Source: Treponema sp.
GTDB taxonomy: Bacteria; Spirochaetota; Spirochaetia; Treponematales; Breznakiellaceae
Direction of reading: 5' to 3'
NCBI GenBank assembly: GCA_031258265.1
Contig: JAIRNB010000143.1
Location: 1 to 11,735, forward strand
DNA length: 11,735 nucleotides
Within the stretch, counting starts at the first letter, position 1; every line of letters begins with the position of its first letter. The translations under genes were made by a program, and so were the position numbers. Positions 1 through 6,177 of the stretch are shown one piece after another. Below the pieces are notes generated by a model. The model had not been told where the DNA came from, ran no database searches, and saw nothing but the letters and a program-made list of their open reading frames with translations.

Positions 1-12
1 AACTTTATTCAT
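1..12 (-). CDS. first codons of a second cassette gene, cut by the window edge
   Basis: Reading the minus strand, an ATG at 12 to 10 opens a frame (M-N-K-V) that runs off the window. A GGAG at 26-23 lies 10 nt before it, and a good promoter lies just upstream. Product unknown. Its place directly after the attC-like site makes it the next cassette of the array. The call rests only on promoter, ribosome binding site and ATG in the right order. Confidence 0.45.
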
Positions 13-22
13 ACGATTTCGT

Positions 23-63
23 CTCCAATCATTTTATTATATAAATTTTCCAGTTTTTGTCAA
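23..63 (-). promoter_or_regulatory. sigma-70-type promoter and RBS for the second cassette gene
   Basis: On the minus strand there is a perfect -35 box TTGACA (63-58), a 16-nt spacer and a perfect -10 box TATAAT (41-36), then GGAG (26-23) and an ATG at 12. The -35 box starts about 30 nt inside the cassette from the recombination junction at 102. Most integron cassettes lack a promoter, so this cassette gene is probably expressed independently of its position. Confidence 0.7.
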
Positions 64-93
64 CAAATAATCCAAAAAATTTTAGCCCCTATT

Positions 94-265
94 GCACATA
101 ACGTTCCGGGTGTTTACGACATTGGGGCGGGCATATAAGGGCTTTGCGTGAGCAAAGGCCGCCCGCCCCAATGTGGGTGAGGGAGCCGTGGGAACGCAGT
201 GACCTAGGCGACTGAACCCCGGAGCCGCCACCAGGCGGCGGAGCGTAAACAGTCCTGTTATGCGC
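94..265 (-). other. attC-like recombination site, 172 nt
   Basis: On the minus strand the site opens with GCGCATAAC (265-257) and closes with GTTATGTGC (102-94), which pair as R''/R' boxes. Inside are TGTTTACGC (251-243) and GTCGTAAACA (120-111), which pair as L''/L' boxes. The centre is GC-rich and folded: a perfect 14-bp inverted repeat (119-132 with 161-174) enclosing CTTTGC/GCAAAG, and a 6-bp stem GCCGCC/GGCGGC with a 4-nt loop (224-239). This two-box-pair layout is that of integron attC sites. The core boxes fit RYYYAAC...GTTRRRY with one off-consensus base on each side. The site is longer than the usual 57 to 141 nt. It begins 15 nt after the stop codon of the cassette ORF, as is normal for a cassette. 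Confidence 0.65.
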
Positions 266-1132
266 AGTTTGGTCTCTCTTTAATTGACGTTAAATATCTC
301 AATACTGTCATCAAGATTCAAATCCCCAATATTCCACATTCCAGTATTTTCAAGTACTGTATATATTTTCCCTTCAAAATAATTACTTATATGATTCATA
401 AAGGCCTTTTCATCTAGATACTTTTCTTTACATACTTTTTTGAATGCCTTTTCCAAATACTTAACTACCATATATATTTTTTTCCCGATTAATTTATTAA
501 AATCATATAACGAGTCCTTTATGTTTATTTCTTCAAATTTATCCCCACTGCGAAAAGTTATTGAATTATACTTTAATGATATTCTAGTAATAAAATATGT
601 ATTTATTTGGGCATTATTTTTATTTGAGTAATCCCTATAATTTAAAGTATGAGACCCTGCAATATGTCTAAATCTGAGAATTTTTAAATTCTCTATTTCT
701 TCTTTTTCTTTTTTCATATTTGAAATATTACAATACTTCAATAATGCAATTACTGCATCTTTTTGTAAATATAAAGCATTTAATAATCCATACAATCTTA
801 AATATTTTTCACCCATATCATCATATTTCGTTGGCCCATCAAGTCCAAATTTTATATAATTTTCCCTTGCACATTCCGTGTCTTCTAACAAATCCATAGC
901 TGCACATAAAATATTCCAATCGCTTTCTGTCTTTATTGAAAAATATTTATCCAATACTTCCCATGGTCTTAAATCTCGTGAATTTGGATAAATCCAATTA
1001 ATAAAAAAACGTATTCGACCAATACATATTGTAATAATATTCCATGTATTTATTGTCATACACATATTTATATATTTACATACTTTCATTTTTTTGTCAA
1101 ATGCAAATCATTTTTGACCAAATTGCGCATAA
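102..1132 (-). mobile_element. integron-type gene cassette (one ORF plus its attC)
   Basis: The minus-strand cassette would run from the T after G1133 to the G at 102, about 1.03 kb. The two junctions read GTTATGCGCAAT (1133-1122) and GTTATGTGCAAT (102-91), 11 of 12 identical, as expected where cassettes join at G/TTRRRY. Inside are one ORF (1089-280), 43 nt after the 5' junction, and an attC-like site 15 nt after its stop. An 18-nt inverted repeat bounds the ORF: GACCAAATTGCGCATAAC at 1116-1133 against the complement of 257-274, with one mismatch. The coding part is very AT-rich against GC-rich surroundings, a sign of transfer. An inverted-repeat-bounded element of another kind is the alternative. 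Confidence 0.6.
280..1089 (-). CDS. cassette-borne protein of unknown function, possibly HEPN-like
   Basis: A 269-aa protein whose function I cannot name. Residues about 45-120 (W43 E44 V45 L46, then the FGLDGPTKYDD stretch at 81-91 and YLRLYGLLNALYLQ at 96-109) resemble a widespread family of uncharacterised, helix-rich bacterial proteins. An RHIAGSH motif (R141 to H147, R-x5-H) follows; an R-x4-6-H motif in a helical protein recalls HEPN ribonucleases, but this is a weak inference. There is no signal peptide or confident membrane segment, although the first 35 residues are hydrophobic and look atypical. The ATG at 1089 has no Shine-Dalgarno sequence and the true start may be further in. The gene is far more AT-rich than its neighbours. 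Its stop lies 15 nt from the attC-like site and its start 43 nt from the upstream junction, so it fills the cassette. No promoter of its own was found. Confidence 0.75.
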   Translation of the reverse strand: MKVCKYINMCMTINTWNIITICIGRIRFFINWIYPNSRDLRPWEVLDKYFSIKTESDWNILCAAMDLLEDTECARENYIKFGLDGPTKYDDMGEKYLRLYGLLNALYLQKDAVIALLKYCNISNMKKEKEEIENLKILRFRHIAGSHTLNYRDYSNKNNAQINTYFITRISLKYNSITFRSGDKFEEINIKDSLYDFNKLIGKKIYMVVKYLEKAFKKVCKEKYLDEKAFMNHISNYFEGKIYTVLENTGMWNIGDLNLDDSIEIFNVN

Positions 1133-1165
1133 CTCCCTATCCTCGAATGGGGATCATTATGGCGC
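1116..1165 (-). other. upstream recombination junction, attI-like or remnant attC
   Basis: The minus strand reads GTTATGCGCAATTTGGTC at 1133-1116, the 5' edge of the cassette. On the recombinase side an imperfect hairpin is present: GCGCATAA (1125-1132) pairs with TTATGGCGC (1157-1165, one bulged G), enclosing ATCC/GGAT. This is too short for a full attC (about 41 nt) and shows no L boxes. It lies 140 nt downstream of the recombinase stop codon. An attI site or the remnant of an earlier attC are both possible; a terminator is less likely because no T-run follows. Confidence 0.4.
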
Positions 1166-1272
1166 ATGGGGGAGGTAGGGCGTTGGCGGGTTATGGGGCG
1201 GGGTGGGAAGATAGGCGCAGAAAGGTGCGTGTTATATCGGGGGGAGGTGTGATAGATGAGGGGCAGGGGGGG

Positions 1273-2619
1273 TTAGGGGCCGGAGTTGAGATTGTCCAAG
1301 GGGCTTTGGATTTTGAGTACGTCCCGGCGGGCGATGTGGGTGTAACGCTCGGTGGTACGGAGGGAGACGTGGCCCAGGAGTGTCTGGATATACTTGATGT
1401 CGGTGCCGTTTTCCATGAGGTGAGTGGCAAAGGTATGGCGAAGGCTGTGGATAGAAAGCCCCGGTTTTTGTATTCCCGCCTTGATTCGGGCTTTATCAAA
1501 GACATTTTGGGCGGAACGTATCGACAAATGCCGGGAGGCGACCTGGCCGGGAAAGAGCCAGTTGTCAATAGCATAGAGGGCGCAGTAATCCTTGATGAAA
1601 GCGGCGGCCCTGTCCGAAAGCATGGTGTAGCGGTCCTTACGGCCCTTCCCCGAATGAATAAGCACCGTTTTCCGGTTAAGGTCGATATGATCGCGCCTTA
1701 GGGCTATCACCTCACTGACCCGGAGGCCGGAGGAATAAGCCAGCATCAAAAGAAGCCGGTGTTTGGGATTTTTTTCACAGTCCAATAAAAGTTTTATTTC
1801 GGACTTTGCGAGAACCGAGGGAAGCCGTTTGTCCTGGCGGGGCCGGTGCTGTTCCTGGGCGATATTCTTTTTCAAAACACTGCCGTAAAAAAACTTGAAG
1901 GAACTGATTGCCAAATTCATGGATGAGGTGGAAAGATCCCGTTCTTTATCCAGATAGGCCAAATAACGTTTAATATCCTCCGGGCCAATGGCCTCGGGCT
2001 TTTTTTGGAGAGTCCGGCATAGGACGCGGTTATAATAGACATAGGATCTTATGGTCCTGGGGCTGTACTTTCTTGAGCGGAGTTCAATTTCAAGATTCTT
2101 CCGCCAGAAATCGGAAAACTGTTCCGGCAGGGCAAGGGATTCTTCCAGGCACTTCGCGTCTGTCAGGACGGCGGCGGTATTAACGGCATTATTCAAAATA
2201 CCGGCGTTGGTTAATACGGGAGCGGCGCTGCTCAAGGCGCGGGTAACATTGTTTGATTCACCGCGGGCTGTACCCAAAACCCCGGGGCCGGGGACCGCTT
2301 TATTTAACGCCCGGGAATCCGGCGAACCGGCCCCGGAGACGGACGGAGGCTTTTCAAAAAAGCCGCTTATCAGAATGGGACATTCGGGACTTTTCCCGAT
2401 TTCTATATACGGAGTGTCACAAAAAATATGTTTGAAGATCAAACCGGCATCCGCGGCGGAGGAAACCGCCTCGCTGGGGAAATCTATGATATACTGGCGG
2501 CCAGCCTGGTCCCACCTGCCGGCCCAGGTGCTTTTGAGCCTCTGAAAAAGCTCGCTGTCAAATTCAAAAAAGGGTACCCGAATACCGCCGGATTCGTAAA
2601 AAATATAAACCCTGTCCAT
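1273..2619 (-). CDS. tyrosine recombinase (Xer/integron-like) with an extra N-terminal domain
   Basis: A 448-aa site-specific recombinase of the phage-integrase family. The start is the ATG at 2619, preceded by GGAGG (2629-2625); the frame is open to 2775 but no ribosome binding site supports that. Residues about 1-58 (FYESGGIRVPFFEFD, then LKSTWAGRWDQAGRQYII) resemble the HARP-like module seen at the head of some integrases. A low-complexity Ala/Asn/Val/Pro linker (about 89-158) follows, then a SAM-like core-binding domain (about 163-260) and the catalytic domain (about 266-443). The catalytic set is complete: R300, K325, H391, R394, H417 and Y426. The C-terminal KIQSPLDNL tail resembles that of IntI1 (RSPLDAL), but the segment before the HxxR box is as short as in XerC/D, so the extra IntI domain is missing. 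It lies upstream of, and co-oriented with, the attC-like array, so it may act on those sites; cassette-unrelated roles remain possible. Confidence 0.88.
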   Translation of the reverse strand: MDRVYIFYESGGIRVPFFEFDSELFQRLKSTWAGRWDQAGRQYIIDFPSEAVSSAADAGLIFKHIFCDTPYIEIGKSPECPILISGFFEKPPSVSGAGSPDSRALNKAVPGPGVLGTARGESNNVTRALSSAAPVLTNAGILNNAVNTAAVLTDAKCLEESLALPEQFSDFWRKNLEIELRSRKYSPRTIRSYVYYNRVLCRTLQKKPEAIGPEDIKRYLAYLDKERDLSTSSMNLAISSFKFFYGSVLKKNIAQEQHRPRQDKRLPSVLAKSEIKLLLDCEKNPKHRLLLMLAYSSGLRVSEVIALRRDHIDLNRKTVLIHSGKGRKDRYTMLSDRAAAFIKDYCALYAIDNWLFPGQVASRHLSIRSAQNVFDKARIKAGIQKPGLSIHSLRHTFATHLMENGTDIKYIQTLLGHVSLRTTERYTHIARRDVLKIQSPLDNLNSGP

Positions 2620-2963
2620 AGTAACCTCCGCAGCCCTGATAATCTCCCGCACTAAAGGGCGGACTGTAGACCGCCTGTCTGCGGCAAACACGAAAAGAAA
2701 ATACTCCGGGCAGACAGGCCCGAAGCGCAAACGCCATACCGCCATCATAGCAAAGGCCCGAAGAAAAGGCGACATGGGGACGGTTTTCGGCAGGCAGGGC
2801 GCCGGTATCTACCCCCCGGTTTTGGACCAATGTTTTCTTCCGCGGCCGCCCTGGCCGGCAGGGGCGAAGTAACTGCCCTGGTAAGGGCGCGTTAAGGAAA
2901 AAAATGTAACACCCGCCCGGCGCAGGGCAACTGTATTTATCCCGGCTACATGCAAGGGCGTCT
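2620..2963. other. intergenic stretch upstream of the recombinase gene
   Basis: These 344 bp separate the rsm22-like gene from the recombinase gene, both on the minus strand. No convincing gene was seen; the open frames are short and lack ribosome binding sites. The stretch holds the recombinase RBS (2625-2629), a 10-bp inverted repeat (2673-2719) and a small stem GCCCT/AGGGC with a 4-nt loop (2875-2888). No T-run follows that stem in either direction, so no terminator is called. No clear -35/-10 pair was found. Confidence 0.6.
2673..2719. repeat. 10-bp perfect inverted repeat upstream of the recombinase gene
   Basis: GCCTGTCTGC (2673-2682) and GCAGACAGGC (2710-2719) are perfect reverse complements separated by 27 bp. 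The nearer arm lies 54 nt before the recombinase start codon, where an operator or a 5'-leader hairpin could act. It is not a LexA box of the CTGT-N8-ACAG type. Regulation is inferred from position only. Confidence 0.6.
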
Positions 2964-4262
2964 TTAGGCGGGCGGACGCGCCGCGGGGCGGCAGAGAAGG
3001 GCCCCGCTTTTTGGGTCCCGCCGGCCTGTAAACACCACCCTTACCAGGGTCCCTGGGGGCAGCGATTCAACCAGGGCCTTTTCGCCCCGGACCAGCGTCA
3101 TGCCTTCTTTGGCGCAGCCATAGCGGCCCCATTCCCTTGGGCCCTGCGCGAGGCCCAGGGGGAAGGGATCGGAAATGATCCGCACCGGGGATGAGGGGGT
3201 TTCCTGGTCTCCGGGGAGGCGGGGATAGGGACCCTGGTCCTGCGGCCTTTGATCCTCCGGGGCCGGGCCCGCCAGGAGAAAACTCAAGGTGGCCCGTTCT
3301 TTGGGAAGTCCCGCCGCCGTGGAGAGGCGCCGCAGGACGGCGGGGGCGTCCTGCGTATCAAAGGCGAAATGGCACCATTTCGAGGCGCCTTTGCCCGTAT
3401 CCCTCCGGGGGCCGGCGCTTTTAGCCGGGCCGGGGAAGGGGCAGGGGCCCCCATGGGCGCAGGGGGAGAGGGGGGGATGATCCAGCCCTGTCAGGACTTC
3501 CCGCAGCAGGGTGATAAACTGCCCTGAGCGGGGTATTCCGGGTTCGACGACGAGGATCTTCCCGTCTTTACCCGCATAGGAGGCAAGTAGGGCCCCCTGG
3601 GTCCGTGCCAGGCGGTACAGCCCTTCTTCGTTGCCGGGGGAAACGGATTGAAAAAGCTCATTGTACATATTAAGAACGGCCACCAGGGAAACGTTTTGTT
3701 TACCCTTTGCCGGATTCTGCGGGCCGCGGCCTCCGGCGCTGTGGGTTTTGATGATCCAGGGGCATGGGGACCCGCCGTTCAAACCGCCTGGGCCGTTAAG
3801 GGCGGCAAAAAGCTTCTTCCCCGCGTCCAGCGCGGCCCGGCTGAGGTCAAGACAGCTAAATTCCAGGGGAAAAGCCCGAAGCTCCGGGCGGCAGAGCCAG
3901 AGGGCGATGGGAAGGGTCAAAGGACCGGCCCCCAGGTCCAGGATACGATCCCCTGGAGCCAGGGAGAGTTCCAGGGAGGGGAGCAGGCGGCAGAGGCGGT
4001 ACAAATTCCAGGGGAGAAAGTAACGGAGATAGGCGGAAAGCATGGGCGGCTGATTAAGGTATGAAAGGGGACGTTCCCCCCGGCCGCTGGTGAGAAGCCG
4101 GGAAAGTTCTGCCACACCGGAGGCCAGGTCCCGGCGAAAACGGGCGGGGACGGGGAAGGTTTTTTCGATCAGGGGGAAAAGGGCGTCCATATCCCGGCGA
4201 AGCTTCGGGCCCATGGCGGGAAAAAGCTCCGGCCCCGCCGTAGTGCCCCGAAAAGCCGTCAT
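2964..4262 (-). CDS. Rsm22-like ribosomal small-subunit methyltransferase, Fe-S type
   Basis: A 432-aa SAM-dependent methyltransferase-fold protein of the Rsm22/METTL17 family, which acts in small ribosomal subunit assembly. SAM motif I is at 106-120 (RILDLGAGPLTLPIA). The family's cysteines appear as C268 and C274 (SPCAHGGPCPF), C297 (KWCHF) and C383 (GRYGCAKEG), the four-cysteine set that binds a 4Fe-4S cluster in METTL17. A conserved RII patch (361-363) precedes the last cysteine. Pro/Gly-rich insertions at about 155-188, 275-293 and 331-358 make it longer than many bacterial homologues. Its ATG overlaps the upstream stop as ATGA (4 nt) and is preceded by AGGA, so it is translationally coupled. 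The operon partner der is also a ribosome-assembly factor, which fits. Catalytic activity in this family is uncertain. Confidence 0.8.
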   Translation of the reverse strand: MTAFRGTTAGPELFPAMGPKLRRDMDALFPLIEKTFPVPARFRRDLASGVAELSRLLTSGRGERPLSYLNQPPMLSAYLRYFLPWNLYRLCRLLPSLELSLAPGDRILDLGAGPLTLPIALWLCRPELRAFPLEFSCLDLSRAALDAGKKLFAALNGPGGLNGGSPCPWIIKTHSAGGRGPQNPAKGKQNVSLVAVLNMYNELFQSVSPGNEEGLYRLARTQGALLASYAGKDGKILVVEPGIPRSGQFITLLREVLTGLDHPPLSPCAHGGPCPFPGPAKSAGPRRDTGKGASKWCHFAFDTQDAPAVLRRLSTAAGLPKERATLSFLLAGPAPEDQRPQDQGPYPRLPGDQETPSSPVRIISDPFPLGLAQGPREWGRYGCAKEGMTLVRGEKALVESLPPGTLVRVVFTGRRDPKSGALLCRPAARPPA

Positions 4263-4597
4263 GATCCTGATTCAGGGATGGAACGGGCCCTGGAGTCCCT
4301 GGCCAGGTGGTAGAGTTCCGCCAGTTCAGAACGTAAGGCGGCAATCTCCCCCCGGAGATCTTGGGTATTACCGGAGGCTTCCCGGAACAATTCTTCCCTG
4401 GCCCCCTCCACGGTAAAGCGCCGGTTGTAGAGCAGGTACTTGAGGCGCAGGAAGATCTGGAGGTCCCGGTCCGAGTAACGCATTTTTCCGGCGATGTCTT
4501 TTTGGGGCTGTATCAGGGGGATCTCCCGTTCCCAGTACCGCAGTACATGGATCTTCACCTTGAGAATCCGTTCCAGATCCCGTATCCCATAGTTCAC
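4259..4597 (-). CDS. small MerR-family transcriptional regulator
   Basis: A 112-aa protein that begins directly with a MerR winged-helix DNA-binding domain (about 2-70): YGIRDLERILKVKIHVLRYW at 3-22, then MRYSDRDLQIFLRLKYLL at 39-56. A short coiled coil follows (about 80-100, RGEIAALRSELAELYHLA). No effector-binding domain or metal-binding cysteines are present, so it probably dimerises through the coil and senses no ligand of its own. The start is GTG at 4597, overlapping the der stop (GTGA), with GGAGG at 4610-4606. It sits between two ribosome-assembly genes; its target is unknown and autoregulation of the operon is a guess. Confidence 0.85.
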   Translation of the reverse strand: MNYGIRDLERILKVKIHVLRYWEREIPLIQPQKDIAGKMRYSDRDLQIFLRLKYLLYNRRFTVEGAREELFREASGNTQDLRGEIAALRSELAELYHLARDSRARSIPESGS

Positions 4598-6003
4598 TTC
4601 CCGGCCCTCCGGAAGCCCGGCTGGGAATCCTGCCTTGTCCCGGTTTTGGGGGCGCCGCGAATCTCCACGGCCACCGGCACAAGGGAAAAGCCCAGATCGG
4701 CCCGGATTCTGTTTCGCAGGTAAGCTATATAAGCCTCCCCCACCGCCTGGGGCCGGGAGGCAAAGAAGATAAAAAGCACGGGGTTAGAGGATTTTTGTAC
4801 CCCGTAACGCAGTTTAAAGTGAGTCCGGGGGCCGGAGGGGGGCGGGTAATCCGTAAGCCACTGTTCCAGGGCCTGGTTGAGCTTTGCCGTTTCCACCTGG
4901 GTGTTAAGCTGGCGGTACATTCTGAGGGCGGTGTTGAGGAGCTTATCCAGGCCGCTTCCTTCCAGGCCGCTGAGGGCCAAAATGGGGGCAAATTCCAGCT
5001 TACCGAAGAAGAAGCGGGTGCGGTCGCAGGCGGCCTGGAAACTGTTTTTTATATGGGGAATCTTATCCCATTTGTTCAGTACCAGGATGATCCCCCGGCC
5101 CCTGTCGTGGGCCAGGGCGGCGATTTTCTTATCCTGATCCGTCAAGCCTTCTTCCGCGTCAATAAGGAGAAAAACAATATCCGCCTCGTCAATGGTCTTT
5201 ATTGCCCGGTTCACCGAATAATACTCGATATTTTCCGTTACCTTGGCCTTGCGCCGTATCCCCGCGGTGTCCAGGACCTGGAAATCCCTGCCCTTCCAGG
5301 AAAAGGCCCCCTCCACCACATCCCTGGTGGTACCGGGGACTTCGCTTACGATGGACGCCGCGCTGGCGGTAAGCCGGTTGCTGAGGGTGGATTTTCCCGT
5401 GTTGGGTTTCCCCAACAGGGCAATGCGAATGGGCCGGCTCTCCGAATCTTCTGTTGTTATCCGGGAAAAATCCAGTTTGGAGATGATGGCCTCCTCCAAC
5501 TGGGCGATATTGTCCCCGTGTTCGGCGGAAATGGGGTATATCCGGTCAAAACCCAGGGAGAGGAGGTTCCACGCCTCCCCTTCCCGCCGGCCCCCTTCTG
5601 TCTTGTTCACCACCGCCAGGACTTTGGCCCAATGGGGCCGCAGGAGTCCGATAAATTCCTCATCCTCCGCGGATAATTCCCCGGCCTCAAAAAGCAGGAC
5701 GATAAGGTCCGCCCGGTCCAGGGTTTGCAGGGTCTTTTCCAGCACCAGATCGTCAAGTCCCGCGGCGGGGTTATGCGGACGATGGTCCCGGTCCAGCTTG
5801 AAGCCCCCGGTGTCGATGAGGCGCAGGGGCCTCCCCGCGATAAGGGCCTCCGCCTCCACGGGGTCCCGGGTAACTCCGGGGCTGGGGTCCGTGATAGCCC
5901 GGCGGCGATGAAGCAGGCGGTTAAAAAGGGTGGACTTCCCCACATTGGGGCGGCCTGCCAGGACTACTACGGGAAGGCCGTGGTATTTTGTTTTTATTTC
6001 CAT
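4594..6003 (-). CDS. der: ribosome-assembly GTPase Der (EngA)
   Basis: A 469-aa double-GTPase needed for maturation of the 50S subunit; cytosolic. G domain 1 shows GRPNVGKS (17-24), DTGG (64-67), NKTE (133-136) and SAE (159-161). G domain 2 shows GKPNTGKS (198-205), DTAGIRRKAKV (245-255) and NKWD (310-313). A KH-like domain follows (about 365-450), with the typical GPRTHFKLRYGVQ and NPVLFIFF segments. Length and order match the family (E. coli about 490 aa). G4 of domain 1 has Glu in place of the usual Asp. The ATG at 6003 has a modest GAGG four bases before it. It heads the der/merR/rsm22 run; no clear promoter was found in the repeat-rich gap before it. Confidence 0.96.
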   Translation of the reverse strand: MEIKTKYHGLPVVVLAGRPNVGKSTLFNRLLHRRRAITDPSPGVTRDPVEAEALIAGRPLRLIDTGGFKLDRDHRPHNPAAGLDDLVLEKTLQTLDRADLIVLLFEAGELSAEDEEFIGLLRPHWAKVLAVVNKTEGGRREGEAWNLLSLGFDRIYPISAEHGDNIAQLEEAIISKLDFSRITTEDSESRPIRIALLGKPNTGKSTLSNRLTASAASIVSEVPGTTRDVVEGAFSWKGRDFQVLDTAGIRRKAKVTENIEYYSVNRAIKTIDEADIVFLLIDAEEGLTDQDKKIAALAHDRGRGIILVLNKWDKIPHIKNSFQAACDRTRFFFGKLEFAPILALSGLEGSGLDKLLNTALRMYRQLNTQVETAKLNQALEQWLTDYPPPSGPRTHFKLRYGVQKSSNPVLFIFFASRPQAVGEAYIAYLRNRIRADLGFSLVPVAVEIRGAPKTGTRQDSQPGFRRAGK

Positions 6004-6022
6004 AACGCCTCATTTGGGGTTT

Positions 6023-6086
6023 TAGGGGCGGCCCATCCATAGCCCGCAATCCACGGCCCGCAGCGGCGGGGTCCGGGCCGCCCCTA
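6023..6086. repeat. 12-bp perfect inverted repeat in the der leader
   Basis: TAGGGGCGGCCC (6023-6034) pairs perfectly with GGGCCGCCCCTA (6075-6086). Inside, CCCGC (6057-6061) pairs with GCGGG (6066-6070) across a 4-nt loop. The element ends 20 nt upstream of the der start codon, so if transcribed it would form a strong leader hairpin. No T-run follows it on the minus strand, so a plain terminator is not supported. Confidence 0.65.
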
Positions 6087-6091
6087 GGAGA

Positions 6092-6152
6092 GGGGGTAGC
6101 GGAGAAGACCGCAGGGGCAAACCCGCAGGGTTTGACACGAGGACTTCGCAGC
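6092..6152 (-). repeat. 61-bp intergenic repeat, copy A
   Basis: This stretch is the reverse complement of 8091-8151 with 60 of 61 bases identical; the single difference is at the end next to 6150. It contains a 7-bp stem CAAACCC/GGGTTTG with a 3-nt loop (6118-6134). It lies between ptsI and der. A near-identical copy 2 kb away outside coding sequence suggests a dispersed, possibly mobile, intergenic repeat family. Confidence 0.85.
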
Positions 6153-6154
6153 GG

Positions 6155-6170
6155 GGGGGAGACTTCCCCC
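6155..6170 (-). other. hairpin just after the ptsI stop
   Basis: On the minus strand GGGGGA and TCCCCC form a perfect 6-bp stem with a 4-nt loop, starting 7 nt after the ptsI stop codon. No T-run follows, so intrinsic termination is doubtful; it may protect the 3' end or serve as the edge of the adjacent repeat. Confidence 0.4.
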
Positions 6171-6177
6171 TTCCCCC

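Noticed and set aside
94..265. CRISPR or simple transcription terminator reading of the attC-like site
   Set aside because: There are no spaced direct repeats, no T-run follows, and the paired outer and inner boxes fit a recombination site better.
1114..1701. 195-aa plus-strand frame over the recombinase 3' end
   Set aside because: It is antisense to the catalytic domain, glycine-rich, and has no ribosome binding site or recognisable domain.
2664..2717. LexA-type box near the recombinase leader
   Set aside because: CTGT and ACAG occur but not with the 8-nt spacing of a LexA site.
2620..2775. 52-residue N-terminal extension of the recombinase from the ATG at 2775
   Set aside because: The ATG at 2619 has a well-spaced GGAGG, and the extension would run through the inverted repeat in the leader.
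4795..5676. 293-aa plus-strand frame antisense to der
   Set aside because: It lies fully within der, whose two G domains are intact; high GC keeps the opposite strand open.
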